A stretch of 64,000 nucleotides of DNA from Saccopteryx bilineata (GCF_036850765.1 NC_089501.1:14236997-14300996); one strand, 5' to 3'. Shown: positions 49,101 to 61,106, numbered from the stretch's first letter. Numbers and translations: made by a program. The notes: generated by a model not told the origin, from the sequence alone.

Positions 49101-51934
49101 GCTGGAGCCCTGCAGAGCTGTTCCCAGCTCTCCAACCTGGCGCTGGAGCAGAACCTGCTGCTGTCCATACCCCTAAGGTAAGTGGGTGTTACCATTTATG
49201 GTTACTACTATAAAAGTTCTCCTAAGATGGGCGAAGTCAGCACAATATACAAGCAAGAACACGTGTTAAAGCAGACATAAATGATCTGATCAAGGTCGGG
49301 GACGGAAGTTTTCAACAAGGGTTAGGAATCGGATCCAGCCTTCAGACTGAATACTGCACTAACTTCATTTATTCTTGCCTGTGTGTCTGTGAGTATGTGA
49401 GTTCATTTGTGTTGCTCTTACCTTTTGGTTTTGGTTGCGTCTTCAATCTCCCCACACACACACACACACACATCCTCAGAATCTGACAATTTCTCTTTGC
49501 AAATATCCCTCCTTCTATAGCCAACCCAAGTACCTATTCCTCCAAACCAGTCATAATGTATAACTAATGTACACTTTATATTAATTGACACTATTTATTT
49601 TTTAATCCTGTGTTCTATATTTTAAAGTAGATACATTAAAAAAAGATATTATGGACTGACTAGGTGCTAGCGCAGTGGATAGAGGTTCAAAACCCGAGGT
49701 CTCCGACTTGAGCGTGGGCTCACCAGCTTGAGCGCAGGCAAGGGCACTGGCTTACGCTTGGTATCATAGACAGGACACCACGGTTGCCGGCTTGAGCCCA
49801 AGGTCACTGGCATGAGCAAGCGGTCACTCGCTCTGCTGTAGCCCCCAGTCAAGGCACATATGAGAAAGCAATCAATGAACAACTAAGGAGCCGCAATAAA
49901 GAATTGATGCTTCTCATCTGTCTCCCTTCCTGTCTGTCTGTCTCTATCTGTCCCTCTCTCTGTCTCACTCTGTTTCTGTCTCTCTTGCTAAAAAAACAGT
50001 TTAATAAAAAGATATATGATGCTTATTATATGTACCTACCAGAGAATTCTTTTTTTTTAGCTCTTTATTAAAAAAAAAAAAAAAAAGGCTTCTTGCCCTG
50101 CTTATTATCATTGTCACATTTACTGCCACCTTCTGGTTTCTGTGGAATCCTGTGGCTCTCCGTTTACTTATTTTCATTGTTAGTGACAATCATGTTTCTT
50201 ACCAATGGCAAAGGTAAAAATTATCTTTGGTATATACAAATATTAACTTTTTCTACTTGAAAAAAGAGATTTCTTTTTTAAGTCATACAGTCTGGTAACC
50301 GTACACAAAACAAAGCATCAAAGAGTGATTGTTTTCCAACTGAAATCCACCCCTATTTTAAAATTTATACTGATGTCCAGACCTCACTTGAAACCAATCA
50401 AATCAGACCCCCAGAGCAGGGACCCAGACATTAGTATTTTCAGACAGTCACTGGTTGAACTGCACGTGCACCAGGGTTGAGAACTGGTGGGCAAGCGCAC
50501 AGAGCGTGTAACACGAGACAGGACGGGCTTTTCCTGTGAAGCTGAAATGAAGAAACAGAACTACCTGCTCTGCCGAGAACTCGGCCAAGTATGAAAGCAA
50601 AGTTCTTGCAGAGAGTGATTGTTAAATTTCCCGTCACCCTCCCCCCCAAACTCCCTACCTCTTCTTAGAATTGAAAAGCAGGAATGACTCAGAAATTTCC
50701 CTCCCATAAATTATGAATTAAAAATACAATAATGTCTTTTTTCCTATATTTAAAATTTAAAACTTTTATTTAAAAGTTTTAAACAACGCACTCTTCCTTT
50801 CTTTTTATTTGCATGCTTCTTATCCATACACAAAATTAGTTTAAAATTTAGTTTTCTATACACTGTAAACGTATACAACCTACTTCTATCACAGACTATT
50901 TCCACATATCCTTTCTTTTGCCCACCATCTTCCATTCTATGTTTTATCAAGAATAATGGTACATAGTTTTAGGTACACATATATTAAAATATCTACTACA
51001 TTTGCCTCAATATGCTGAGATAGAAAAATAGTACCTAACATTTATTAACTGCTGACTAAGATCAGCAGTAAATTTATATACATATTTGCTTCCTAACAGC
51101 ATTCCTGTGAAGGGAGGAACATTGTTTTACTTCTATAAATTATTGATTCACGGCCTTCTTCAACTAAAATATTGGGAACTTACTATTTTTCTTATCAATT
51201 TATTTATGTAATCCCATTTGACAAGAAAAATATTAAAGAGTTTTATGACTAGGAACCAGAAAAAAACTAGAGGGTTAGAAAACAAGACTTATGAGGAAGG
51301 GTTAAAGACCTATAGATAAGGCAGAAGTGTGCACATTAAATGACTTTTTTAAAATAAAGTTTGGTTTCCTAGCTTCAGAAAGGCCAGAACTATAGAAAAG
51401 GCAAGTGTGGCTCAATCAGGGCTTCTTCGCAGTTGTGGAACAGGGGTCATGACCCTCTCTCACATCCTGTGTCCATGCTTTCACAGGCTCCCGGGGACCC
51501 TAGCCAGGCTGGACCTGAAAGGCAACGCCATCCAGGATATTGCCGAGAAGGAGCTCAAGGATCTAAAGCAGCTTCAGGTTCTAAACCTTAGGAACAATAA
51601 GATCTCTGCCTTAGACCTCAAAGCCTTGGAAGGGCTGCCCCGCCTCCGGCACCTGTATCTGGATGGAAACCCGTGGAACTGCACCTGCAATCTCCTAAGG
51701 GCGAGGGAGGTCCTGAAGGCCAAGGGAACAGATGTGAGGGGAGGACAGTGTGCAGCGCCCGCTGAAAGACAAGGGGAGAGCTGGATGTCCTCCAAGAAGA
51801 TCATGCGGCAATGTGAGCAAGACTTGCATCTGAGCGAGAAAAGCAAAGAGACCAAAAAGAAATCCAAACCTGAAGAGCATTCCAGCATCAGATTCAACGT
51901 GGATGATGATTATTACGATTATGAAATCGATTAA
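38569..51934 (+). CDS. NEPN: NEPN, nephrocan, secreted leucine-rich-repeat protein (complete)
   Basis: join(38569-38757, 48276-49177, 51487-51934) encodes 512 residues, the length I remember for mouse nephrocan. Residues 1-16 are a signal peptide (MHLLYASLVLFSLGEG). A cysteine cap follows (CPGRCSCDPAQSVQC, i.e. CX3CXCX7C). A long run of LxxLxLxxNxL repeats covers about residues 45-425. The C-terminal cap holds C429, C431, C452 and C473, and the tail is basic then acidic. N-glycosylation sequons lie at N66, N88, N256, N278 and N428. Nephrocan is a small leucine-rich-repeat protein reported to inhibit TGF-beta/Smad signalling and expressed in kidney and embryonic endoderm. All splice sites are GT-AG and no stop or frameshift is present, so the gene appears functional here. 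The human locus is, from memory, a pseudogene. Confidence 0.93.
40061..40418 (+). mobile_element. hAT non-autonomous element, 358 bp
   Basis: Ends CAGGGGTCCCCAAACTACGG and GTTTGGGGACCCCTG. TSD GGCTAGAC / GGCTAGAT (40053-40060 and 40419-40426). Same family as 21449-21973 but lacking ~160 bp of the interior. Confidence 0.92.
41409..41729 (-). repeat. SINE of the GCCCTGGCCGG type, diverged
   Basis: Minus strand, ending ATCCACTGAGCTACTGGCCAG. The flanks CCTCATGAAAACT / CCTCATGGAGACT look like a TSD. Confidence 0.82.
41938..41978. repeat. (CA)n microsatellite, interrupted
   Basis: CA-rich tract with a few interruptions (ACAGACACACACCACACAC). Confidence 0.85.
42685..43168 (-). repeat. SINE of the GCCCTGGCCGG type with a 122-bp insertion in its head
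   Basis: The body and tail run 42685-43026, ending TCTACCACTGA. The missing head piece GCCAACCAGCCAGGG appears at 43152-43166, after a foreign stretch (about 43027-43149). Probable TSD ATATTTATTTTCT / ATATTTCTTTTCT (42672-42684 and 43170-43182). Confidence 0.85.
43025..43147 (+). repeat. Inverted copy of 43774-43897 inserted in a SINE
   Basis: It starts GAAGATTAAAAATGGCC and ends GGATGGCTACAATCTA. Its reverse complement matches 43774-43897 with about three transitions and a small end difference. Confidence 0.9.
43330..44260 (-). mobile_element. Old L1 3'-end fragment (antisense)
   Basis: Complement of an L1M 3' region: CAGTTGATAGACAGTTGAG, TCTGGGTCATATGGCAACTG, TTTTCATTTTCTTGATGA and a stretch about taking control of the file-like CATATCTAAAATAGCTTTTA block follow the consensus order. 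No coding capacity. Confidence 0.75.
44473..44842 (+). repeat. SINE of the GCCCTGGCCGG type, one CTCF-like unit
   Basis: Well-preserved head and body. GCCCCCTGGTGG lies at 44744-44755. TSD AAAATTTCC (44464-44472 and 44843-44851). Confidence 0.95.
45127..45155. repeat. (CA)n microsatellite
   Basis: CA tract with one TA interruption. Confidence 0.9.
46131..46157. repeat. Poly-T tract of 27
   Basis: Uninterrupted T run with no recognisable SINE body attached. Confidence 0.95.
46934..47333 (+). repeat. SINE of the GCCCTGGCCGG type, one intact and one shortened CTCF-like unit
   Basis: GCCCCCTGGTGG at 47204-47215 and a one-C-shorter GCCCCTGGTGG at 47226-47236. TSD GAAAACAATTCCT on both sides (46921-46933 and 47334-47346), perfect. 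Confidence 0.95.
48276..49177 (+). CDS. NEPN: NEPN exon 2
   Basis: 902 bp encode residues 64-363 plus two bases of Arg364. Acceptor TTGTAG, donor AAG/GTAAGT. It carries most of the leucine-rich repeats, e.g. LKTLELWKNKLRQVP and LKHLFLDNNIVSL. The asparagine ladder is regular. Confidence 0.96.
49178..51486 (+). other. NEPN: NEPN intron 2
   Basis: Contains a (CA)n tract (49453-49472), a SINE (49653-50009), a MER5-like remnant (about 50,370-50,490, ending GGTTGAGAACTGGTGG) and a MIR-like piece (about 51,030-51,170). Confidence 0.85.
49653..50009 (+). repeat. tRNA-derived SINE, long type, head partly deleted
   Basis: GGACTGACTAGGTGCTAGCGC head. The usual segment between the A and B boxes is missing (GGATAGAGGTTCAAAACCC). 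CT-rich tail. AAAAAGATAT lies at both ends. Confidence 0.85.
51487..51934 (+). CDS. NEPN: NEPN exon 3 and stop
   Basis: 448 bp complete Arg364 and run to residue 512 and TAA. Acceptor TTTCACAG. It holds the last repeats, the C-terminal cysteine cap (NPWNCTC...QC...QC), a Lys-rich stretch (KETKKKSKPEE) and a terminal acidic/Tyr tail (VDDDYYDYEID). Confidence 0.95.
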
Positions 51935-52960
51935 GTGTGAACTTAGTTTACTGTTTAGAAAAAGGGTTTTTTTTTAAGTAGACTTTGTTTTTAGAACAAT
52001 TTTAGGTTCCAAGCAAAACTGAGAGGGTACAGGGATCTCCCACACATACACAGCCCCCCGTAACCAGAGTGGCACATTTGTGATAGTTAATGATACTGCA
52101 CTGACACATCCTCATAACCTAATGGCCACAGTTGACATTGGGATTCGTGCTTGCATTTGTAAATTCTGTGGGTTTTGACAAATGCATAATGGCAAGTATC
52201 CATCATTGTAGATCATACAGAGTAGTTTCGCTGCCCTAAAAATTCTCTGTGCTCCAGAAACAGGATTTTTTGGTTTGTTTGTTTTTGTTTTTGTATTTTT
52301 CTGAAGTGAGAAGTGGGGAGGCAGGCAGACAGACTCTCATATGGGCCTGAGTGGGATCCACCCGGCATGCTCACCAGGGGCGATGCTCCGCCCATCTGGG
52401 GCATTGCTCTGTTGCAACCAGAGCCATTCTAGTGCCTGAGGTGGAGGCCATGGAGCCATCCTCAGTGCCCCGGCCAACTTTGCTCCAATGGAGCTGTGGC
52501 TGCAGAAGGGGAAGAGAAAGACAGAGAGAAAGGACAGGGGCAAGGGTGGAGAAGCAGATAGGCGCTTCTCCTGTGTGCCCTGACAGGGAATTGAACCCGG
52601 GACTTCCACACACCAGGCCAATGCTCTACCACTGAGCCAGCTGGCCAGGGCCCAGAAACAGCTTTTTAATGTTCAATCTTATAGGCAGAAATATATATTT
52701 AGATATATAAATGACTTCCTTTTGTAACATTTTCTTTCTTTTTTTTAAGAATTAAATGAGGGTTAAAATAACTTGAGGTAGGAGGAGGAAAGTAGAAAGA
52801 AACAGTGGTAAGAAGGTGTAAGATTCCTTCTATGTTAAATGTAATTTCTTTATGTTTTATACTGAAACCTACACAAATACCAGTGCCAAATAAAATCGCC
52901 ATCTGGCTAACTTTCTGCAAACAGAGTAGCTCGTTTTATAAAAATAAAGTGATGACTTTG
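51935..52960 (+). other. NEPN: NEPN 3' flank / probable 3' UTR
   Basis: After the stop there is an antisense old L1 piece (about 52,010-52,250; GGTTTTGACAAATGCATAATGG), a minus-strand SINE, then AATAAA signals at 52889-52894 and 52943-52948. Either could end the transcript. The sequence does not say which is used, and an earlier end is possible. Confidence 0.45.
52264..52651 (-). repeat. SINE of the GCCCTGGCCGG type
   Basis: Minus strand, ending CCACTGAGCCAGCTGGCCAG. TSD CCAGAAACAG (52254-52263 and 52652-52661). Its CTCF-like unit is degraded (CACCAGGGGCGATG). Confidence 0.94.
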
Positions 52961-54507
52961 TGTATGAAGCTGGTATAGGTATGTATACTACAGGCTTTTG
53001 GTTACAAGCAATATAAACTATGACCAATTTAAGCAAGAAAGAGTTTGTTTAGAAGACAGGGAGCAGGTCACAGAGTCAAAGGAACATCTAAAGAACATCT
53101 AAAGGATGGGTCAGGGAGGAGAACTGCTCCGGGGCCCCTGGCAGAAGGACCTCACGGAGAGGCCAGGCCCTCAGCTTCCTCGGGGTTCTCTGCAGAATGA
53201 AGTGCTCCTGCTACTGTGTTAGCTTTCTTCTTCTTAAGATTCATATCTGCAGGGAAAGAGGCTAAATGACCTCTCTTGAGTCACATGTTTGCCCTTGGTT
53301 AAGGAAAACTAAGTCTTGACAGTCTTACCAAGACCAAAGGGTAATCAGAAAGGAAAAATATAAATTGGCACCTTGAATACTACAGATGTCCCTACAAAAC
53401 CGTCCTGAAAAGAACTGTGCTTTGAGCTTTATTAGGTTTTTCCTAAGTTGACCACAATCCCCACAGTGCCTTCTTTTTGATTTACTGTATGCTTTTGAGA
53501 GCTTTCTGTCTGGAAATAGAGGTATAACTGTAGAATTTTGTTTTTCTATCAATCTACTTATGAATACAATCTACTTGCAAATAAATCTGAAACCCCGTAC
53601 AAATTGGTTTCTGTTTTAATTGGTAAGATTTATCTGTTGCAATGTTTTATAATGTTTTCCATCAAAACATCCCCCAGAAGCAGAGAAAGTGAACAGTAGA
53701 GGTTGAGTGGATGAGCAAAGATGCCCACCAGAAGCCACAATTTATTTCCTGAGTGTCATGCTTTATCTTAAACTTTTATGAAAATTTTGCGTTATCTGCT
53801 TTATATCCATATTTTCTTCTCCCCAAATCATTATAATATTGACACTCCTTGGAGAAGACTCTTATTTAAATTGTGGTTTCTAGTACTCTCTGGCATATGG
53901 ACAGGTATCCCAAGTCCATAAAGCACAGAAATACAGAAGTGAGGGAACTGTGACACAATTTTCCTTGTTATTATGTCAGGCTTCAAGTCTTTTAATGTGT
54001 TCGACCTACAGTTTTCTCTTGGAAACACTAATGGTGTTTGATGTGTAATAATTTATACCCACTGACATTGCCTAAATATTAATAATCAGAATCCCCAAGC
54101 TGTGAGGACTTTGAGAAAGAATCTAGTCTTTGACAGCTGAGGGAGCTCAAGCTCATGGGAGTGAAGTGACTATCAGATTCACACACGTGGGAAGTGATAG
54201 AACTAGAACTTGGAAATCTGCCTCTATCTCCAAATGGAGATGAGACATATCTCTCTCTATACTTGAGGTTCCAATCACAATAGCAGCATAGGTAAGTGGA
54301 GCCCCCTGGGGTTATGCAGTGGACAGCACGTGTCCATACTGAAGACCTTCTTTTATCTCACTGAGATCCCCCAACAAATCAAATCATACCTGCTTAGACC
54401 AACCAGGTGTCTGAACTGAGCCACTGCCTTCCTGGTCATAACCCTGCTATTGACTGCTCCTTTGGTCACACCAATCCTGGTATGAGAGATTTAAATTGCA
54501 CTTCGCA

Positions 54508-54905
54508 GCCCTGGCCGGTTGGCTCAGTGGTAGAGCGTCGGCCTGGCGTGTAGGGGTCCCGGGTTCGATTCCCGGCCAGGGCACACAGGGGAAGCAACCA
54601 TCTGCTTCTCCACCCCTCCCCCTCTCCTTCCTCTCTGTCTCTCTCTTCCCCTCCCGCAGCCAAGGCTCCATTGGAGCAAAGATGGCCCGGGCGCTGGGGA
54701 TGGCTCCTTGGCCTCTGCCCCAGGCGCTAGAGTGGCTCTGGTCGCGACAGAGTGATGCCCCAGAGGGGCAGAGCATCGCCCCCTGGTGGGCAGAGCGTCG
54801 CCCCCTGGTGGGCGTGCCGGGTGGATGCCGGTCGGGCGCATGCGGGAGTCTGTCTGACTGTCTCTCCCCGTTTCTAGCTTCAGAAAAATACAAAATAAAA
54901 TAAAT
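54508..54905 (+). repeat. SINE of the GCCCTGGCCGG type, two CTCF-like units
   Basis: Near-consensus copy with GCCCCCTGGTGG at 54778-54789 and 54800-54811. TSD AAATTGCACTTCGCA / AAATTGTACCTCGCA. Confidence 0.95.
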
Positions 54906-56581
54906 AAATTGTACCTCGCAAGGGTCTGATTGTTCTTAGATGAATGACTGGTCTCCCTTTATGCCTTGAGGAAGAGGGTGAAAATCTCATCTCCGTTTGG
55001 CAGCCCAGAGGAATAGCTGAAACCAACGATGTGGAAAGAAGGCATCAGCCTCCTATCTGGTCCTCACTCACAGTCACACACGAACATCCCGCTTTTATCA
55101 GTGCTGATATTTTCATTCAGGAGCATTCTTAGTTTCTCCTCAAAATTGCTCAGAATTTCTAATCTTTAAAGAATTTTCCCTCACAGACTTTATAAATTTC
55201 TGTTCATAAATATATGCCACAGCAGGAAGCTGTAGACTTGTCTTTTTTTGGTGGGTAGACTTTCTGCTAATGCTTTGCGAAGGGGCTCACGGGTCTTCTC
55301 ACATCTCTGCGTGGTCCCATCTGTGGGTCTCCTCCCCTTCTCCAAAAGGAGGAGGTTCAACGGATGTCCTGGTTTCAGCTGAGCAAGGTGTGGTTGGTGC
55401 TGACATTCAGAAAACTCTCCTTCCTCTGAAGGGTGCTTTTTCTCTCCAGGTCTTCACCATGTCCCTCTGGTGTGGAGGCTGTAGCCCAAACTCCTGGTTT
55501 CCTCATTATAAAGGAGCCAAGGAGGAGGGCAAAGGAGGGAACGCGGGGAGGGAGTCTGTTGATGTTTAACTCTCTTGTGTCTTCTGTAGATAGGTTTTAT
55601 CGATTTTACTTGTCCCGAGAAACTGAAGAATGATAATTTTTTATAAACTCTACCTTGCCAGAGGTCATGGCTCACTTATGTCACTCATCATTCAGTTAAC
55701 GAGATATTTTGCTCTTAGCTAATTTTGCTTAAATAAATATGGACACACATTAAATACCTACTGTCTTTACAAGTCAGCCAGAAACTCAGTGTTTTTCCAT
55801 CATATAATTGTGTAGTGAATGTTAGAAATTGGATTCTTACCAGTTTATCAGTCTGAAGCCTGGAGGAATGAAAATAATGCCCAAAAGCACAGTTTTAAGA
55901 CAATTTATGTAGAAGTGGTGCCATACCAGTGAAAACAGTGGATTATCTTAACATTTTGATTCAGGAACGCACTGGCACTATCTCTGAGCCCTAGGACTGC
56001 CTTCAGTCTAAAACAGTATCTCTTTCTGACAGAGAAGAGCTGGTATGATGGGTTTACCTGGGGGTTTTTTTCTCTCTAAGGCAAGACATTATTCTAATAT
56101 TCTCTATAGGTTTTCACAAAACACTGTTTCCAAGAATCTAATATAAAGTATTTGATTTAATAGCTATTACTCAACTTTCAAAACACTCACTGACAATTGC
56201 CTTTAGAGTATTCTTTTTCCAATCTATCTTGGTTTCAGTAAAATACCTCATGTATAGTCGTTCCTTCTCACCTGTTCTCTCTGCACAACACAACCCCCAC
56301 AACTCCTCTGCTCCATGTTGGATGATTGTTATTCAGGCCCATAGTGCTCACTTCCGCTTTAGGATTCATCATCCTTTTTTTTTTTAATCACAAATGCACT
56401 AAAAATAATGCTGTCTGAATAGACAAAAATGTCCATGTATTAAATGAAATGTAGCTCATGATAATTATTCACTTGGAAATGTAGTAAAATTCCAAAATGG
56501 GATCCGTGTGTTAAGATGTATGTATATTTTTTAGTTTTAATTGTTCCCAGCAGATCACTCCTTCAAAATGTTGTATATATA

Positions 56582-57032
56582 GCTTGGCCAGGTGGTGGCG
56601 CAGTGGATAGAGCGTCGGACTGGGATGCGGAAGACCCAGGTTCAAGACCCCGAGGTCCCCAGCTTGAGCGCGGGCTCATCTGGTTTGAGCAAAAGCCCAC
56701 CAACTTGAACCCAAGGTCACTGGCCCCAGCAAGGGGTTACTTGGTCTGCTGAAGACCCGCGGTCAAGGCACATATGAGAAAGCAATCAATGAACAACTAA
56801 GGTGCTGCAACGCTCAACGAAAAACTAATGATTGATGCTTCAAGGGGTTACTTGGTCTGCTGAAGGCCCGCGGTCAAGGCACATATGAGAAAGCAATCAA
56901 TGAACAACTAAGGTGTTGCAACGCTCAACGAAAAACTAATGATTGATGCTTTTCATCTCTCTTCATTCCTGTCTGTCTGTCCCTCTCTATCCCTTTCTCT
57001 GACTCACTGTCTCTGTAAAAAAAAAAAAAAAA
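56582..57032 (+). repeat. tRNA-derived SINE, long type, with internal 111-bp tandem duplication
   Basis: GCTTGGCCAGGTGGTGGCGC head. Units 56730-56840 and 56841-56951 are near-identical direct copies. TSD GTTGTATATATA (56570-56581 and 57033-57044), perfect. Confidence 0.95.
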
Positions 57033-58219
57033 GTTGTATATATAAACTCATTAGCAATGTTTGTAGTTACCTGTTTTGAAACAGTCCTCAGTTCTGACAA
57101 TTTTGCTAGTCTCATGGGTGTGAAAACAGTATCTCATGGTTTTGGTTTTCACTTTCCTGACTACTAGTGAGGTTGAGCATCTGTTTTATATACTTATAAG
57201 CCTTTGCATTTCCTCTTCTATTTTTGACCCATTCATATCCTTTGCTCATTTTTTAAAATTCAGTTCTTTATCTTTTCTAAAAATCAATTTATAGGATTTT
57301 TTTTGTATAGTAGGGATCATTAGCTCTATTTTCCCAGCTATATTACTAATATTGTCTCGCAGACTATCCTTCTCCTTTTGGCTTAGTTTATGTTTTTGCT
57401 TTACAGAAAATTTAAACCTTTACGTAGTCAAATCGGTCAATCTTTTGTATATAAAATACACATTATCTACATAAGTGTGTATATGTATAGTAAGGTCTAT
57501 TTTGTGTGTATGTATGTCTGTGTATTTATATAATATATGTATATAGAATATGTAAATATAAGATATATCTATCAATGGATATATAGATATATAGTTTTAG
57601 TAACCTATGTTTCTGAATTCTGTTATTTAGAAGTTATTTATGTAGCTCAAAACAATTAAATAATTAACTGACTTAATATTATTTCCAACTGTTAGAGTTA
57701 ACTGAGGATCTTGGAAATTCTATTTAAAATTACATACTACAGATTATAATGTTTACATAAAAAGTTCATCAGAATGTATATAGTTCTAAATTGTTGAACA
57801 TATAATTTTATCTTTTACCTAATTTTGAACTTACTCTGGTCAAATTAACCCAGTATAAGAAATTCAGAAAGTTCAGATTAACTAGTCTCTAAGAGGACAA
57901 AACCAGGGAATGAATTTACAAATTTATTAAAAATCAAAACTCTCAAACAAGTATCATTTACCCAAGGGTTTTAGTTTCTTGTATAAAAATGCCTATGACC
58001 TACCAGTTTCTGTAAGAAAGTGATTTGTTTTTTCCTTAAAAAGATAGCTCAGTTTTGTTATTTTCTGGGAATTCTAGAACTATTAGGCTTATATAAGTCA
58101 ATATAAGTACTTTTTAACTTCTTACAAACCTATCAGAAAAAAAGCTCCTATTACTTTAGAGATTTTGCAATGAAAATTAGGTGTTGCTCAATTTTTAATG
58201 TGAATGAGAAGATAGTATA

Positions 58220-58222
<3 letters not shown>

Positions 58223-58259
<37 letters not shown>

Positions 58260-58609
58260 TAAAGAACTGCTTCTTTTTTTTTTTTTAACAGAGACAGAGA
58301 GTCAGAGAGAGGGATAGACAGGGACAGACAGACAGGAATGGAGAGATGAGAAGCATCAATCATTATTTTTTTGTTGCGCATTGCAACACCTTAGTTGTTC
58401 ATTGATTGCTTTCTCATATGTGCCTTGACTATGGGGCTACAGCAGACTGACTAACCCCTTGCTTGAGCCAGTGACCTTGGGTTGAAGCTGGTGAGCTTTT
58501 GCTCAAACCAGATGAGCCCGCGCTCAAGCTGGCGACCTTGGGGTCTCAAACCTGGGTCCTCTGCATCCCAGTCCGATGCTCTATCCACTGTGCAACCGCC
58601 TGGTCAGGC
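58223..58609 (-). repeat. tRNA-derived SINE, long type
   Basis: Minus strand: T-rich tail next to an (AT)n tract (58215-58242), ending AACCGCCTGGTCAGGC. TSD GAGAAGATAGTATATAT (58206-58222 and 58610-58626). Confidence 0.93.
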
Positions 58610-58739
58610 GAGAAGATAGTATATATTTTAGAATTTGTGGGCCTTGTGGTCTCTGTTGCAACTACTCAGCTCTGCTATAGATAATTCATAAATGAATGGA
58701 CATAGCTATGTTCAAATAAAACTTTAAAAAATGGTGGTA

Positions 58740-59095
58740 TAGGCCCTGGCCAGTTGGCTCAGTGGTAGAGCGTCAGCCTGGCATGTAGGAGTCCCGGGTT
58801 CGATTCCCGGCCAGGGTACACGAGAGAGGCACCCATCTGCTTCTCCACCCCTCCCCCTCTCCTTCCTCTCTGTCTCTCTCTTCCCCTCCCACAGCCAAGG
58901 CTCCATTGGAGCAAAGTTGGCCCGGGCACTGAGAATGGCTCTGTGGCACAAGAATGGCTCTGGTTGCAACAGAGTGATGCCCCAGATGGGTAGAGCATCA
59001 CCCCCTGGTGGGCGTGCTGGGTGGATCCTGGTCCGGCGCATGCGGGAGTCTGTCTGACTGCCTCCCCGTTTCCAACTTCAGAAAAATACACACAA
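58740..59095 (+). repeat. SINE of the GCCCTGGCCGG type, one altered CTCF-like unit
   Basis: ACCCCCTGGTGG at 59000-59011 (first G lost, CpG-decay type). Part of the body is deleted. TSD AAAAAATGGTGGTA (58726-58739 and 59096-59109). Confidence 0.94.
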
Positions 59096-61106
59096 AAAAA
59101 ATGGTGGTAGATTTCTGATTAATGATGTAAGGAGCTTAGATGTTGTCAATCCATCATAATAACAAGTAAAACACTGGAAAAACTGAAAAATCAACAACTC
59201 TTCTTGAACCCATTAGAGAAGTGAGGTCACAAAGCAAATTGTGACCCCAACCTGGAGAGACAGACAGGATCCAGAATAGAGAATCACTGCTGACCAGAGC
59301 AGAAACCCCCTCGGGCCCCAGGGCTGTGGAACAACACCTGAGCTGGGTTTCAGGAATGGCTGGAGGTTCAGAAAGGACAAGTCTGAGAATTAAAAAACCA
59401 GGGGGGCCCAGACCCAAGAGGACTCACCCACTTTTGTGAGCTTTACCTCCAGGAACTGAATGAACCAAGTTCTCAATTAAATATTAGAGAAAATCCCCTC
59501 ACGCTTTTGGCAGCAGGAGGGAGAAAGGAACCACTTTGGAATATGCCAGAGCATTCTGTTCTTCCTAAAAAGGCCTGTCATCAAAAGAAACTATCTTACT
59601 GAGGCCTAAACTATTGGGGCTTTATCAGAGCCCAACCGATCTAGGGGAAGAAAAATATTCAACCCCTGCCCCTCCAGAATCTTGTCCTGCATGAGAGAGT
59701 GAGTTGAGTAAAGAAAAAAAAGCACTTGTTAAGTTCACAGATCAGAGGCAAGGTTCACTAAAAAACTGAGACTTAATCACAGACTATGGAACACTTCCCA
59801 GCAATGAACAAATGGAATCTGAAATGAAAACCACACCACTATTACATTGAAGTCCATGGACTCTCAGTCCTGCAGAGAGCAGATACCCATATAAGTGACA
59901 TGGTCAGTCACAAGATTTGCTGGAAGTAAGGAACTACTCTGAGAAGCGGGGAGAGAGGTTTTGGGGGAACTTGAGAAGTTCATGCGGGGAGATGGGATTT
60001 AAGCAGAACATGAAAGAATGAGCAGGAGTGAGGGATGCTCTAATTGTCAGGTTTAGGTTTCAGTCAAATCCTGAGAGCAATGGAATTTCCCTAAAGATAA
60101 AGATGTGAAGAGAATGATTTAGGAGTATTGGTATGAAGGACAGAAACTAATGTTTTCTTCTCTACTCAATCACATAAATTACTGATATGCTTCACAGATG
60201 CTACAACTTAAGTTTTAATCTTTAATCTTCATCATATAAGTAGATTTAAGAGTAGGCTATGTCAGAAGTGGTAGGCAGAGGTTTTATTAACTCTTACAGG
60301 GTGTTAGAGTAATCATTGATTTACTTATAACCTTTCTTGCAACCAGCAAGTAATATGGTGACTGGGGAGCCTATTATCACCAAATAATGATTTGCCCCAT
60401 AGGGTAAAATTAAATATACTTGGGTTGACATTTTATGGAACTTGTCAAAAACTGAGGAGACCAATAGAAATAATGAGACTGTATAGGGAGACATAATCTT
60501 TACCTAAAACTAGGCAACAGATAGATACATTGACTGGGGAACAAAGTAAATGGAGCAGAAATTAAACTAGATAAAGCCCTTAAACAATGTGGTAAATTGA
60601 CTTATAAAATAAATCACTTACAGGGAGGTAATTCTTTAAAGCAAGGTTCTTTAAATTAAAGTAGAGGCAGAAAAAAGTATAGCTACATAGTTTAACTTTG
60701 TCATACTTCCTTCTTCTGACAATTTCTGTTATTGAATTGCTGTAATTCAGAAATACGCTTTATCATATTCTGTAAAAGAAACAACTACACATACACACAC
60801 ACGCACGTGTATATTGGTTTGTCTAAACACTATGCTGTATACCTGAAGTAGGTACAAAATATTATTGAATGTAAAATGTAATTTTAAAAAAAGGACTGAA
60901 AGAAAGACAGAGCCCTGCTCTCAGAGATATTCTACTCTAGTGAGAAAATATTAAGCAGTTGGTTTAAAAATCAGTCAGTTTCTTTTCATCTCTACTATGC
61001 TCTGGGAATCAATGGTCCAGGGATCTGAATTCCCTGGGAAACAAGGAAGGAATATGACAAGAATGGCCTCTGAACTGTAAGATTTTAAACACTACATACT
61101 TGATTT

